Assembly (NCBI RefSeq): GCF_042661605.1
Contig: NZ_JBHSWJ010000002.1
Coordinates: forward strand, 3,740,502 to 3,804,501
Reading direction: 5' to 3'
Origin: Branchiibius cervicis
GTDB taxonomy: Bacteria > Actinomycetota > Actinomycetes > Actinomycetales > Dermatophilaceae
DNA length: 64,000 bases
Shown here: positions 44,386 through 52,974 of the stretch, in pieces
Numbering within the stretch: position 1 is the first letter of the stretch
How the letters are laid out: each line of letters starts with the position of its first letter
Position numbers and translations under genes: made by a program
Notes under the pieces: generated by a model
Told to the model about the DNA's origin: nothing
The model's database searches: none
What the model saw: the letters and a program-made list of their open reading frames with translations, nothing else

Positions 44386-45447
44386 ATGACCGACCAGCAG
44401 CCCGACCCCCAGCAGCCGGATCCCCAGCAGGCGCAAGCGCCCCAGGCACCGCCCCCCGCCTCGCCGTACGGCAGCCCGTCGTCGGACTCCGCCGATGTCA
44501 CCCAGGCAACGCCGGTCACCCCGCCGACCCAGGAGACCCCCGTCAGCAGCCCGTACGGCGCGCCCTCCTACCAGCCCCCGGGTTACCAATCGCCGCAGAG
44601 CCAGTCGGCGCCGCAGCAGCAGCCCTACGGTCAGGCGCCGCAGCAGTACGCACCCCAGCAGCCGGCGTACGGCGATGCGCAGCAGTACGCCCAACCCCCG
44701 CAGTCCGGCCAGCCGCAGCAGTACGGCCAGCCGCAGCAGTACGGCCAGCCCGAGCAGTACGCGCAGCCGCAGCAGTACGGCCAGCCCCAGCAGTACGGCC
44801 AGCCCCAGCAGTACGGCCAGCCCCAGCAATACGGCCAGCCCCAGCAGTACGGCCAGCCGTACGGCGCACCGGCCTACGGCGCGACCGGTTACGGGCAATC
44901 CACGGCCACCAAGGCGCCGGTCAGCTCGTTGGCGCGCCTGGGCGCCATCGGTGCCGCGGTCGGATCGCTGCTGGCCATCCTGGGCTCCTTCCTCAACTGG
45001 CTCACCGCCACCCTGAACATCCCGCTGTTGGCGCAGGGTGACATCGGTGTCACAGCCAATGGCGTGGGGGCGGTCGGTGTGACGTTGCCGAACAACTCGG
45101 AGATCCTTCGCGAGTTCGCGGACAACGTCACGTCGAGCGGAGGCATCACGACCGGGTGGATCGTGATCGTCATCGCGGTCGTGGTCCTGGTGTTGGCCGT
45201 GCTGGCCCTGCTGGGCAGGTTGCCGTTGCCGGGTGCGATCGCCGCCATCGCCGGCGGATTGATCATCATGGGGCTCGCCATCTTCCGGATCGCCCAGATC
45301 TCGCACTTCATCGACACCGACGAGCTGAAGAACTCCGGTGTGGCGCTGACCGTGACGTACAAGCCGGGGGTCGGCCTATGGGTCACCCTGGTCGCCGGCA
45401 TCCTGATGGCCGCCGCCGGGGTGCTCGGCCTGTTGCGACGCAACTGA
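44386..45447 (+). CDS. Pro/Gln/Tyr-repeat membrane protein
   Basis: A 353-residue protein in two parts. Residues 1-~170 are low-complexity and rich in Pro, Gln, Tyr and Gly, including eight near-perfect GQPQQY units. Residues ~180-353 hold four hydrophobic helices: ARLGAIGAAVGSLLAILG, WIVIVIAVVVLVLAVLALL, IAAIAGGLIIMGLAIF, and VTLVAGILMAAAGVLGLL. Similar disordered cytoplasmic tails occur on actinobacterial membrane proteins and may drive self-association. I know no function. The domain plan recalls the DUF4282 protein at 54075, though the membrane parts differ. Confidence 0.8.
   Translation: MTDQQPDPQQPDPQQAQAPQAPPPASPYGSPSSDSADVTQATPVTPPTQETPVSSPYGAPSYQPPGYQSPQSQSAPQQQPYGQAPQQYAPQQPAYGDAQQYAQPPQSGQPQQYGQPQQYGQPEQYAQPQQYGQPQQYGQPQQYGQPQQYGQPQQYGQPYGAPAYGATGYGQSTATKAPVSSLARLGAIGAAVGSLLAILGSFLNWLTATLNIPLLAQGDIGVTANGVGAVGVTLPNNSEILREFADNVTSSGGITTGWIVIVIAVVVLVLAVLALLGRLPLPGAIAAIAGGLIIMGLAIFRIAQISHFIDTDELKNSGVALTVTYKPGVGLWVTLVAGILMAAAGVLGLLRRN
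44707..44850 (+). repeat. 18-bp tandem repeat, eight units, coding GQPQQY
   Basis: Eight in-frame units of GGC CAG CCN CAG CAG TAC, with variants in units 3 (GQPEQY), 4 (AQPQQY) and 7 (CAA for CAG). The near-identity of units 5, 6 and 8 at DNA level suggests recent slippage, so copy number may vary between strains. Confidence 0.95.
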
Positions 45448-45477
45448 TACCTACGCTGCCGCCGGGTCCACGCCCCG

Positions 45478-45483
45478 TACAGT
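45478..45483 (+). promoter_or_regulatory. Leaderless -10 box of the HAD gene
   Basis: TACAGT lies 6 bases before GTG 45490. Confidence 0.5.
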
Positions 45484-45489
45484 GAGCGC

Positions 45490-46281
45490 GTGACCCGGAA
45501 GCTCGTGGCCCTGGACGTCGACGGCACGTTGCTGCACTTCGACGGGACGATGTCGGATGCGGTACGGCACGCCGTACGCGCCGTCGTCGACGCGGGCCAT
45601 CACGTCGTCATCGCAACGGGCCGGTCCGTCATCGCGGCCACCCCGATCGCCGAGCACATCGGTCTGACCGACGGCTATGTCGTGTGCTCCAACGGGGCCG
45701 TGACGATCACGCTCGACCCGGCCGCGCCGGCCGGTTATCACGTGATCGAGACGGTCACCTTCGACCCCGGCCCGGTGCTGGGCAAGCTGCGGGACGCGTG
45801 GCCGGATGCGACCGTCGCCGTCGAGGTGCTGGGCGAGGGTTTCCTGCTCAGCGCACCGTTCCCCGAGGGGGAGCTCAACGGAGTGCAGAAGGTCGTCTCC
45901 TGGGAGGAGTTGGAGCAACACCCCACGACGCGCCTGACCTTCCGTTCCTCCAGCGGCACCGCGGAGGACTTCCTGGAACTGGCCGAGCGGCTCGGTCTGC
46001 ACGAGGTCAACTACGCGGTCGGGTTCTCGGCGTGGATGGACATCAACCCCGAGGGCGTCTCGAAGGCCTCCGCCCTGGAGCAGGTACGCCGATCCCTGGG
46101 CGTCGAACCCTGCGACACCGTCGCGGTCGGAGACCACCGCAACGACCTGGAAATGCTGGAGTGGGCCGCGCGCGGGGTGGCGATGGGCCAGGCCCCGGAC
46201 GAGGTGAAGGCCGTCGCCGACGAGGTCACCGGGACCATCGAGCAGGACGGTGCGGCCACCGTCCTGCGCTCGCTGTTGTGA
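45490..46281 (+). CDS. HAD-superfamily (Cof-type) sugar phosphatase
   Basis: A 263-residue cytoplasmic phosphatase with a class IIB (Cof) cap. Motif I with the nucleophile is LDVDGTLL, motif II is the Thr in VIATGRS, motif III the Lys in VSKASALE, and motif IV is AVGDHRNDLEML. The substrate is probably a sugar phosphate or nucleotide but cannot be read. The stop overlaps the next start by 4 bases. Confidence 0.88.
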   Translation: MTRKLVALDVDGTLLHFDGTMSDAVRHAVRAVVDAGHHVVIATGRSVIAATPIAEHIGLTDGYVVCSNGAVTITLDPAAPAGYHVIETVTFDPGPVLGKLRDAWPDATVAVEVLGEGFLLSAPFPEGELNGVQKVVSWEELEQHPTTRLTFRSSSGTAEDFLELAERLGLHEVNYAVGFSAWMDINPEGVSKASALEQVRRSLGVEPCDTVAVGDHRNDLEMLEWAARGVAMGQAPDEVKAVADEVTGTIEQDGAATVLRSLL

Positions 46282-47087
46282 GCCTGCACATCACGTCCGC
46301 GGCCAACCCGCGACTCAAAGCCCTCGCGACGCTGCGTCGCCGTCGCGGTCGCGAGCAGACCGGGCAAACCCTGGTCGAGGGGTACGACGAGCTGGGCCTG
46401 GCCCTGTCCGCCGGGGTGTGCCCGCAGACGCTGTTCCTCTGCCCGGACCTGATGGCGGATCCGGCGGGCCAGCAGGACGTCGTCGACACGGCCACGGCCG
46501 CGGGCGCCGAGGTCATCACCCTCAGTCGCGCTGCGTTCGAGAAGGTGGCCTATCGCGAGGGAGCGGACGGTTTCCTGGCTGTCGTCCCTGCTGTCCTGGC
46601 GCGCCCCGAGGACCTGGAACTACCGGCGCAGCCGTTACTTCTCGTGGCCGAGGCGGTCGAGAAGCCCGGCAATCTCGGTGCGATGCTGCGGACCGCCGAC
46701 GCGGCGGGCGTCGATGCGTTCGTGGCTGCCGATCCGGTGACCGACTGGGGCAATCCGAATGTCGTGCGGGCCTCGAAAGGGACCGTCTTCTCCGTGCCGG
46801 TCGCCGCGGCCCCGACCACGGCGACGCTGCAGTGGTTGTCCGCACACGGCGTACGTCTGGTGGCCACTACCCCCGACACGGACACGCTGCATACGGACGT
46901 GGACCTGACCGGTCCGGTCGCGATCGCGGTGGGCACCGAGAAGACCGGGCTGACCGAAGAGGTGCTGGACGCGGCCGACGTGAAGGTCCGAATCCCCATG
47001 TCCGGCATAGTGAATTCGCTCAATGTGGCGACGTCGGCGGCGATCGTTATCTACGAAGCGGTCCGGCAGCGACGAAGCGGAGGCTGA
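46278..47087 (+). CDS. SpoU (TrmH)-family RNA 2'-O-methyltransferase
   Basis: A 269-residue SPOUT methyltransferase. An N-terminal ~85-residue RNA-binding domain (ITSAANPRLKALATLRRRRG) precedes the knotted catalytic domain with motif 1 EKPGNLGAMLRTADAAG, motif 2 IAVGTEKTGL, and motif 3 IPMSGIVNSLNVATSAA. The target is rRNA or tRNA ribose; the TsnR/RlmB-like layout favours rRNA. GTG 46278 overlaps the HAD stop. Confidence 0.9.
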   Translation: MSLHITSAANPRLKALATLRRRRGREQTGQTLVEGYDELGLALSAGVCPQTLFLCPDLMADPAGQQDVVDTATAAGAEVITLSRAAFEKVAYREGADGFLAVVPAVLARPEDLELPAQPLLLVAEAVEKPGNLGAMLRTADAAGVDAFVAADPVTDWGNPNVVRASKGTVFSVPVAAAPTTATLQWLSAHGVRLVATTPDTDTLHTDVDLTGPVAIAVGTEKTGLTEEVLDAADVKVRIPMSGIVNSLNVATSAAIVIYEAVRQRRSGG

Positions 47088-47130
47088 CCCCCGATTCGGT
47101 GTGGGCGATCACAGGTGGCACCATCTGAAC

Positions 47131-47784
47131 ATGCGAGTCGATCACGTTGTCTACGCAGCAGAGCCCGATGGTTTGATCGCGACGGCCAAGCGCCTCGGCG
47201 ATGAGCTCGGCACCGAACCGGTCGATGGCGGTGTGCACCCCCGCTTCGGCACGCGCAACTCGATCATCCCGCTACTCGACGGCCGGTTCCTGGAGGTTGT
47301 GGAGGTCCTCGACCACCCCGCCTCGGACAAGGCGCCCTTCGGTCAGGCGGTCCGTGCCCGCTCCATCGGTGGTGGCGGTTGGATGGCGTGGGTCGTCGGC
47401 GTCGACGACATCGCGATCGCGGAGGGCTTGGTCGGCCGTACCTCCGCTCCGGGTCTGCGGCACCGCCCCGACGGGATCGAGCTCACCTGGAAGCAGTTGG
47501 GCGTGAAGGGCTTGACCAACGACGCGCAGGTGCCGTTCTTCATCCAGTGGGGCGACGGTGTCCCGCACCCGTCGACCGACGGCCCCGCCCACGCGTCGCT
47601 CAAAGGCATGGCGATCGCGGGCTCTCCGGACCGGGTTCGCGAATGGCTGGGCCTCACCGGTGAGCCGGGGGTGGACCGTGAGGACTGGGAGCCGGAGATC
47701 GTGTTCGACTTCGCGGCGCCGAAGGGCACCCCAGGTCTGATGTCGATCACCTTCGCGACGCCGAACGGCGACGTCACGATCTGA
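47131..47784 (+). CDS. Glyoxalase/VOC-like domain protein
   Basis: A 217-residue protein with a VOC-type first half (MRVDHVVYAAEPDGLIATAK, then HPRFGTRNSIIPLLDGRFLE), the layout of the Glyoxalase_3 subgroup. The second half (VPFFIQWGDGVPHPS) continues the fold. Candidate metal ligands are H5 and E52-region residues, but activity is unknown. The frame could extend upstream, but ATG 47131 gives the family start. The stop lies within a terminator hairpin shared with the convergent copZ gene. Confidence 0.8.
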   Translation: MRVDHVVYAAEPDGLIATAKRLGDELGTEPVDGGVHPRFGTRNSIIPLLDGRFLEVVEVLDHPASDKAPFGQAVRARSIGGGGWMAWVVGVDDIAIAEGLVGRTSAPGLRHRPDGIELTWKQLGVKGLTNDAQVPFFIQWGDGVPHPSTDGPAHASLKGMAIAGSPDRVREWLGLTGEPGVDREDWEPEIVFDFAAPKGTPGLMSITFATPNGDVTI

Positions 47785-47800
47785 GGTCCTCGGACCTCAG
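47781..47800. terminator. Bidirectional hairpin between the glyoxalase-like gene and copZ
   Basis: CTGAGGTCC (47781-47789) and GGACCTCAG (47792-47800) form a perfect 9-bp stem around a 2-base loop. It overlaps both convergent stop codons. There is no T-run on either side. Confidence 0.7.
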
Positions 47801-48015
47801 TCCCCGGTGACCACCTGGTAGCCGGCCTCGTCGACGGCCGCGGCGATCAGCTCGGGGTCGACCAGATCCTCGCTGAGGATGGTGACCGGCGAGTCGCCGC
47901 CGCTGATCAGCTCGATGTGGACATCGCTGACCCCGTCGAGCGCGGTCAACTCCTCGGTGACCGCACGCACGCAGTGCTCGCACGTCATGCCCGACACCTT
48001 CACCTGCTGTTGCAT
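47797..48015 (-). CDS. copZ: CopZ-like copper chaperone
   Basis: A 72-residue heavy-metal-associated domain with C12 and C15 in SGMTCEHCVRAV, the Cu(I)-binding loop. Such chaperones deliver copper to P-type ATPases or to CsoR. ATG 48015 is chosen as the start giving the standard ~70-residue domain. It lies 10 bases downstream of csoR, so it shares the copper-responsive promoter. No copper ATPase gene is adjacent, at least within this window. Confidence 0.92.
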   Translation of the reverse strand: MQQQVKVSGMTCEHCVRAVTEELTALDGVSDVHIELISGGDSPVTILSEDLVDPELIAAAVDEAGYQVVTGD

Positions 48016-48025
48016 TGCGTCTCCT

Positions 48026-48307
48026 TCAGCTTCGCACCAGCCGCGCGATGGCGGCTGAGGCTTCTTCGACCTTGGCCTGCGCGGCCTCGTCGGACTCGCG
48101 GGCGGCACCAACGACGCAGTGCCCGATGTGATCCTCCAGCAGGCCCAGGCTGACCGACTGCAACGCTTTGGTGATCGCGCTGATCTGGGTCAGGACGTCG
48201 ATGCAGTAGGTGTCCTCATCGACCATGCGCTGCACGCCCCGCACCTGTCCCTCGATGCGACGCAGCCGCTTGAGGTAGTCGTCTTTGCTCCCGGTGTACC
48301 CAGCCAT
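48026..48307 (-). CDS. csoR: CsoR copper-sensing repressor
   Basis: A 93-residue all-helical DUF156 repressor. The Cu(I) ligands C35 (TYCIDVL), H60 and C64 (DHIGHCVV) match the C-H-C set of mycobacterial CsoR. The N-terminal RLRRIEGQVRGVQRMV helix is the DNA-contacting signature. Copper binding releases it from its operator, which is visible just upstream at 48325-48341, so it represses itself and copZ. A nickel or sulfur-sensing relative is unlikely given the intact C-H-C set. Confidence 0.94.
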   Translation of the reverse strand: MAGYTGSKDDYLKRLRRIEGQVRGVQRMVDEDTYCIDVLTQISAITKALQSVSLGLLEDHIGHCVVGAARESDEAAQAKVEEASAAIARLVRS

Positions 48308-48313
48308 AGCTCA

Positions 48314-48341
48314 AGCCTACACTGATACCCCCTCGGGGTAT
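48314..48341 (-). promoter_or_regulatory. csoR promoter with CsoR operator
   Basis: ATACCCC-CTC-GGGGTAT (48325-48341) is a perfect 7-3-7 inverted repeat matching the GC-rich CsoR box. On the minus strand TAGGCT (48319-48314) lies 6 bases before the csoR ATG and looks like the -10 of a leaderless transcript, so the operator covers the region just upstream, toward the -35. All this fits in the 37-bp gap after purB. Confidence 0.85.
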
Positions 48342-48344
48342 ACG

Positions 48345-49760
48345 TCAGTGGATGTCGAGGTAGGCGACCAGGTTGGGCGCCAGACCGACGTACGTCGCGG
48401 GAGTCATCGTCAGGAACCGCTCCTCGACCTCACCCGGCAGGCCGAGCCCCTTGACGAACTCGCGCAGATCCTCGCCGTTGATCCGGCGGCCGCGGGTGAG
48501 TTCCTTGAGCCGTTCGTAGGGCTGCTCCATCCCGGGCACGCCCTGGGCGCCGAGCGCGCGCATGGCCGACTGGATCGGCTCGGCGAGCACCTCCCAGTTC
48601 GCCTCGAGATCGGCCAGCATCGCATCCGGTACGGCGTCCAGACCGGCCAGCCCGCGGCTCACGTTGTCCATCGCCAGGACCGAGTGCCCGTACGCCGTGC
48701 CGACGTTGCGCTGCATCGAGGAGTCGGTCAGGTCGCGCTGCAGGCGCGACTGGACCAGCGTCGCCGAGAGGACGTCCAGCAACGCGTTGCTGACCTCGAG
48801 GTTGGCCTCGGCGTTCTCGAAGCGGATCGGGTTGACCTTGTGCGGCATGGTCGAGGAACCCACGGTGCCCTGGCCGCGGACCTGCGCGAAATAACCCATC
48901 GAGATGTAGGTCCACATGTCGGTGCACAGGTTGTGCAGGATCCGGTTGAAGCGGGCGATGTCGGAGTAGAGCTCGGCCTGCCAGTCGTGGCTCTCGATCT
49001 GGGTGGTCAGCGGGTTCCAGGTCAGGCCCAGGCCTTGGACGAAGGACTTGGAGATGCCCACCCAATCGGCGCCGGGCACCGCTTCGACATGCGCGCCGTA
49101 CGTCCCCGTGGCCCCGTTGAGCTTGCCCAGGTACTCGGCGTCCTTGACCCGGCGCAGTTGGCGACCCAAGCGATGGGCCAGCACAGCCAACTCCTTGCCC
49201 ATGGTCGTCGGCGTCGCCGGCTGGCCGTGGGTGTGCGCCAGCAAGGGGGTCTCGGCCAGATCCCGGGCCATGGTCGTGACTTGGTCCACCAATGCGGTGG
49301 CCTTCGGCAGCCAGACCTGTTGTGTCGCGCCCTGCACCATCAGCGCATAGGACAGGTTGTTGATGTCCTCGCTGGTGCAGCAGAAGTGGATCAATTCCGA
49401 CAACCCGGCCGCGTCCGCGTCGCCCACGATCGCCGGCAGCCGACGCTTGAGGTAGTACTCGACCGCCTTCACGTCATGCACGGTTTCCCGTTCGATCTCG
49501 GCCAGCTCGGCGATGTCGTCGGCCCCGAAGTGATCGACGATGGCGCGCAGGTGGTCCTGCTCTGCGCCGGTCAGTTCGCGGACCCCGGGGACGACGTGCT
49601 CGCTGGTCAGGTGGATCAGCCACTCGATCTCGACGTGCACCCGCTGCCGGTTGAGGGCCGCCTCCGACAGGTGATCGACCAGCGGCGCCACGGCGGCGCG
49701 GTAGCGGCCGTCGAGGGCACCGAGGGCGATGGGCGGGGTGATGTCGGCCAGCGAATGCAT
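48345..49760 (-). CDS. purB: Adenylosuccinate lyase
   Basis: A 471-residue fumarase/aspartase-fold enzyme that removes fumarate from SAICAR and adenylosuccinate in purine synthesis. The superfamily signature SSTMPHKVNPIRFEN is present, with the catalytic His region AHTHGQPATPTTMGKE and TSEDINN. It resembles the longer E. coli-type PurB (LADITPPIALGALDGRY start). ATG 49760 is used; an upstream extension on the same frame is not family-like. Confidence 0.94.
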   Translation of the reverse strand: MHSLADITPPIALGALDGRYRAAVAPLVDHLSEAALNRQRVHVEIEWLIHLTSEHVVPGVRELTGAEQDHLRAIVDHFGADDIAELAEIERETVHDVKAVEYYLKRRLPAIVGDADAAGLSELIHFCCTSEDINNLSYALMVQGATQQVWLPKATALVDQVTTMARDLAETPLLAHTHGQPATPTTMGKELAVLAHRLGRQLRRVKDAEYLGKLNGATGTYGAHVEAVPGADWVGISKSFVQGLGLTWNPLTTQIESHDWQAELYSDIARFNRILHNLCTDMWTYISMGYFAQVRGQGTVGSSTMPHKVNPIRFENAEANLEVSNALLDVLSATLVQSRLQRDLTDSSMQRNVGTAYGHSVLAMDNVSRGLAGLDAVPDAMLADLEANWEVLAEPIQSAMRALGAQGVPGMEQPYERLKELTRGRRINGEDLREFVKGLGLPGEVEERFLTMTPATYVGLAPNLVAYLDIH

Positions 49761-49804
49761 GCCCCGATTCTCCCGTGCCCGCCCATCGCGGGGCAAAACG
49801 CGGG

Positions 49805-50578
49805 CTACAGGGTGAAATTGGTCGTCGGCTCCACGAGGTTGAACAACTCACCGCCCAGGCCCTGGATGGTCGCCTCCGGCCCGGCGACGGTGTCGAGCGT
49901 CATGATGATTTCTCCATCGAGCTCCTGGGCGATCTGGGCCGAGGCGTCACGCGATGCGACGTTGAAGTGCACCAGCCAGCCGACCGGTACGTCCTGCGGC
50001 GCCTGGTGCAGACCGCCGACGACCTGACCGTCCTTCTCGATGAAGAAGTAGCCGTCGGCGTCTGCTTCGCGGTAGGTGTAGCCGAAGACTGCTGCGTAGA
50101 ACTCCTGGGCGGCGGTGCCGTCGTGGGTCAGCAGATCCGACCAGCCCACCGAGCCCGGCTCGTCGATGAGTTCGAAACCGTGGTGTTCCTTGCCCTGCCA
50201 CACGCCGAAGACGCCGCCCTGCGGGTCCACGCACACGCTCATCGTGCCGAGGTTGCCCACATCCATGGGTTCCACGATGACCTGGCCGCCGTACTGCCGG
50301 ACCGCGGCCGTCGTCGCCGCGGCGTCGTCGCTGGCCAGGTAGAGCAGCCACACGCTCGGCTGCTGGGGATCCATCTTCGGGGCCAGGCCGGCCACGGCGG
50401 CGTCGTTCTTGAAGCACATCCGATAGCCGCCGTACTGCTCGTCGCCCTCTTCGACCCGCCAGCCGAACAGTTCGCCGTAGAACGTCGCCGCGTGATGCAA
50501 GCGGCGATGCTCGGTGTCGAAGCTGATGTCGATCCAGCAGGGATAGCCGGCGGGCCAGTTCGTGTCGCGCGTGGTCAT
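49805..50578 (-). CDS. VOC-family protein with two glyoxalase-like domains
   Basis: A 257-residue protein of two tandem VOC domains: residues ~10-125 (CWIDISFDTEHRRLHHAATFYG, GMCF-type strand GGYRMCFKND) and ~140-257 (VGWSDLLTHDGTAAQEFYAAVFG, GWLVHFNV). This layout is common in actinobacteria (the CFP32/Rv0577 type). Ligand or substrate is unknown. ATG 50578 gives the family start TNWPAGYPCWID. The frame extends upstream but there it is antisense to the alcohol dehydrogenase gene. Confidence 0.85.
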   Translation of the reverse strand: MTTRDTNWPAGYPCWIDISFDTEHRRLHHAATFYGELFGWRVEEGDEQYGGYRMCFKNDAAVAGLAPKMDPQQPSVWLLYLASDDAAATTAAVRQYGGQVIVEPMDVGNLGTMSVCVDPQGGVFGVWQGKEHHGFELIDEPGSVGWSDLLTHDGTAAQEFYAAVFGYTYREADADGYFFIEKDGQVVGGLHQAPQDVPVGWLVHFNVASRDASAQIAQELDGEIIMTLDTVAGPEATIQGLGGELFNLVEPTTNFTL

Positions 50579-50683
50579 GCCCTGAGCGTACGGCGCTCGC
50601 GAAACCCCGATGCAACCTTGCGGCCAGTAGCGTTGAAGTCCGGCTCCGCAACGGGGCGGAGCCAGCGACGTCAGGAGATGCTG

Positions 50684-51702
50684 ATGAGCACGATGAAGGC
50701 TGCGTACGTCACGGAGTTGGGTGACCGACTCACCGTCGGGGAGTACGACAAGCCCGCCCCCGGGCCCGGAGAGCTGCTCGTGAAGCTGGTTGCCTCCGGC
50801 GTCTGTCACACGGATTTGCATGCGGCGCAGGGAGATTGGCCGGTCAAACCAAGCCCGCCGTTCGTGCCCGGGCATGAAGGCGTCGGCGAGGTGGAGGCCG
50901 TCGGTGAGGGAGTCGAAGGCTTCAAGGTCGGCGACCTGGTCGGCAACGCGTGGCTGTGGTCGGCGTGCGGGCACTGCGAATACTGCCGCAGCGGCTGGGA
51001 GACCCTTTGCGAGCAGCAGAAGAACGGCGGCTACTCCGTCGATGGTTCCTTCGGTGAATACATGCTGGTGGACGCGACGTACGCCCCGCGGATCCCAGCC
51101 GGCTCGGACCCGTACGAGGTGGCGCCGGTGCTGTGCGCGGGCGTCACCGTGTACAAAGCGCTGAAGGAGACCGAGGTGCGGCCCGGGCAGTGGGTCGTCA
51201 TCTCCGGGATCGGCGGTCTGGGGCACGTTGCGGTGCAGTACGCCAAGGCCATGGGCATGCGAGTCGCCGCGGTGGACATCGCCGACGACAAATTGGACCT
51301 GGCCAAGGAACACGGCGCCGAGGTCATGGTGAACGCGGCGACCGAAGACCCCATCGGTGCGATCCAGGCCCAGACCGGCGGAGCCCATGGAGTATTGGTG
51401 ACCGCGGTGCACTCGGAGGCGTTCGGGCAGGCCATCGGAATGGCACGGCGCGGCGGCACCATCGTCTTCGTCGGGTTGCCCCCGGTGACTTCCCGGCGCC
51501 CATCTTCGACATCGTGCTGAAGCGCCTCACGGTCCGTGGGTCGATCGTGGGCACGCGCCAGGACATGATCGAGGCGCTGGACTTCTACTCCCGCGGCCTG
51601 ATCCATCCGACGATCTCCACCCGGTCCCTGGAGGAGATCAACGACATCTTCGATGAGATGAAGGACGGTGCCATCGAGGGTCGCGTGGTCATCCGCTACT
51701 GA
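50684..51702 (+). CDS. Zinc-dependent alcohol dehydrogenase, frame broken
   Basis: An MDR-family NAD-dependent alcohol dehydrogenase. Catalytic zinc ligands are C41 (GVCHTDLH), H64-E65 (GHEGVG) and C151; structural zinc ligands are C95, C98, C101 and C109. The NAD loop is GIGGLGHVAVQYA. The first frame ends at FVGLPPVTSRRP; the proper continuation GDFPAPIFDIVLKR lies one frame back, so the C5 run at 51479-51483 lacks one base. Joined length is 339 residues. ATG 50684 is preferred because AGGAG (50673-50677) is 6 bases upstream. Confidence 0.9.
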
Positions 51703-51801
51703 ACGGCGGGGCGGTCACCTACTCGGCCGTCGTCACTGTCTCGGTCGCGTGCGCCCACGCCGTCCGCGGCAGTGCAGATTTCCGAGTTTCTGACGGCGGG
51801 A

Positions 51802-52974
51802 TCAACTGATCCGGCGAGCACCGTCGGACGGCACGGCGACGAACGAAGCCGGTTCGTTGAAGTTCTCGGCCGTCGCGGCCGCCACGCACGCCTCGGCGAC
51901 CGTCTCGGCCGCGTCCTGGTCGACCAGGGCGATCACGCACCCGCCGAAGCCACCGCCGGTCTGTCGGGCGCCATAAGCCCCTGCGCGCACAGCGGTTTCG
52001 GCGATCAGGTCGGTCACCGGCACGGTGATCTCGAAGTCGTCGCGCATCGAGAGGTGCGACTGGTTGAGCAACGGTCCGATCATCCGCGGGTCGGAGCCGT
52101 CGGTCAGCAACGCGGCGACCTGCTCGACACGGGCACTGTCGGTGATCACGTGCCGGGCGCGACGTAGCAACAGATCGGGCAGACCGTCCAGATCGGCCAC
52201 GGTGGCGTCGCGCAGCGCCGGGACGCCCAACGCCGCGGCGGCCTCCTGGCAGGATCGCCGCCGCTCGGCGTACTCCCCGCTGACCAGAGCATGCGGCGCA
52301 CGGCTGTCGATCACCAGCAGCGCCAGGCCGTGCGCGGACAGGTCGAACGGGATCTGGGTGATCTCGACCGATCGGGTGTCGATCTGCATCGCGTGCCCGG
52401 ATCTCCCGCAGACAGAAGCCAACTGGTCCATCAACCCGGTGGGTGCACCGGCGATGTGGTTCTCGGCGTCCCGACCGAGGTCGGCGACCTCGGTGTCCGT
52501 CAGACTCCAACCTGCCAGATCGACCCAGGCACGCGCCGTACCGCAGGACAACGCCGCCGAGGACGAAAGCCCCGCTCCCGTGGGCACGTTGGAGGTGACG
52601 GCGATGTCCAGGCCGGGTACGTCGAATCCCCGTTGCGCGGCCGCCCAACCCACTCCGGCGGCGTAGGAGGCCCACCCCACCGACTCTCCGTCGTGCAGTT
52701 CACCGAGGTGGACGCTCGCGGACGGATCGGGTACGTCGGGGGAGTCGGTGTGCAGCCGCACGGTGTCGTCGTCACGACGGCGCGCCGCGACCCAGGTGCC
52801 TTCCGCCAGGGCGATCGGAAGCACGAATCCGCCGTTGTAGTCGGTGTGTTCGCCCATGATGTTCACCCGGCCGGGTGCGAACCACACCCCGTCCGGTGCC
52901 GCGTCGAACCGGTCGCGGAAGGTGGCCTCCAGATCATCGACCGAGCGGGGCGCTGGCGTCCGGACCGCGCTCAT
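51802..52974 (-). CDS. galK: Galactokinase
   Basis: A 390-residue GHMP kinase that makes galactose 1-phosphate. The galactokinase signature is GRVNIMGEHTDYNGGFVLP, the ATP loop VPTGAGLSSSAAL, and the C-terminal motif TGGGFGGCVIAL. ATG 52974 overlaps the galT stop by 4 bases, so the Leloir pair is translated together. galE and a galactose permease are not in the window. Confidence 0.95.
   Translation of the reverse strand: MSAVRTPAPRSVDDLEATFRDRFDAAPDGVWFAPGRVNIMGEHTDYNGGFVLPIALAEGTWVAARRRDDDTVRLHTDSPDVPDPSASVHLGELHDGESVGWASYAAGVGWAAAQRGFDVPGLDIAVTSNVPTGAGLSSSAALSCGTARAWVDLAGWSLTDTEVADLGRDAENHIAGAPTGLMDQLASVCGRSGHAMQIDTRSVEITQIPFDLSAHGLALLVIDSRAPHALVSGEYAERRRSCQEAAAALGVPALRDATVADLDGLPDLLLRRARHVITDSARVEQVAALLTDGSDPRMIGPLLNQSHLSMRDDFEITVPVTDLIAETAVRAGAYGARQTGGGFGGCVIALVDQDAAETVAEACVAAATAENFNEPASFVAVPSDGARRIS

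Noticed and set aside
44707..44850. CRISPR-like array
   Set aside because: Units are contiguous, in frame and coding, without spacers.
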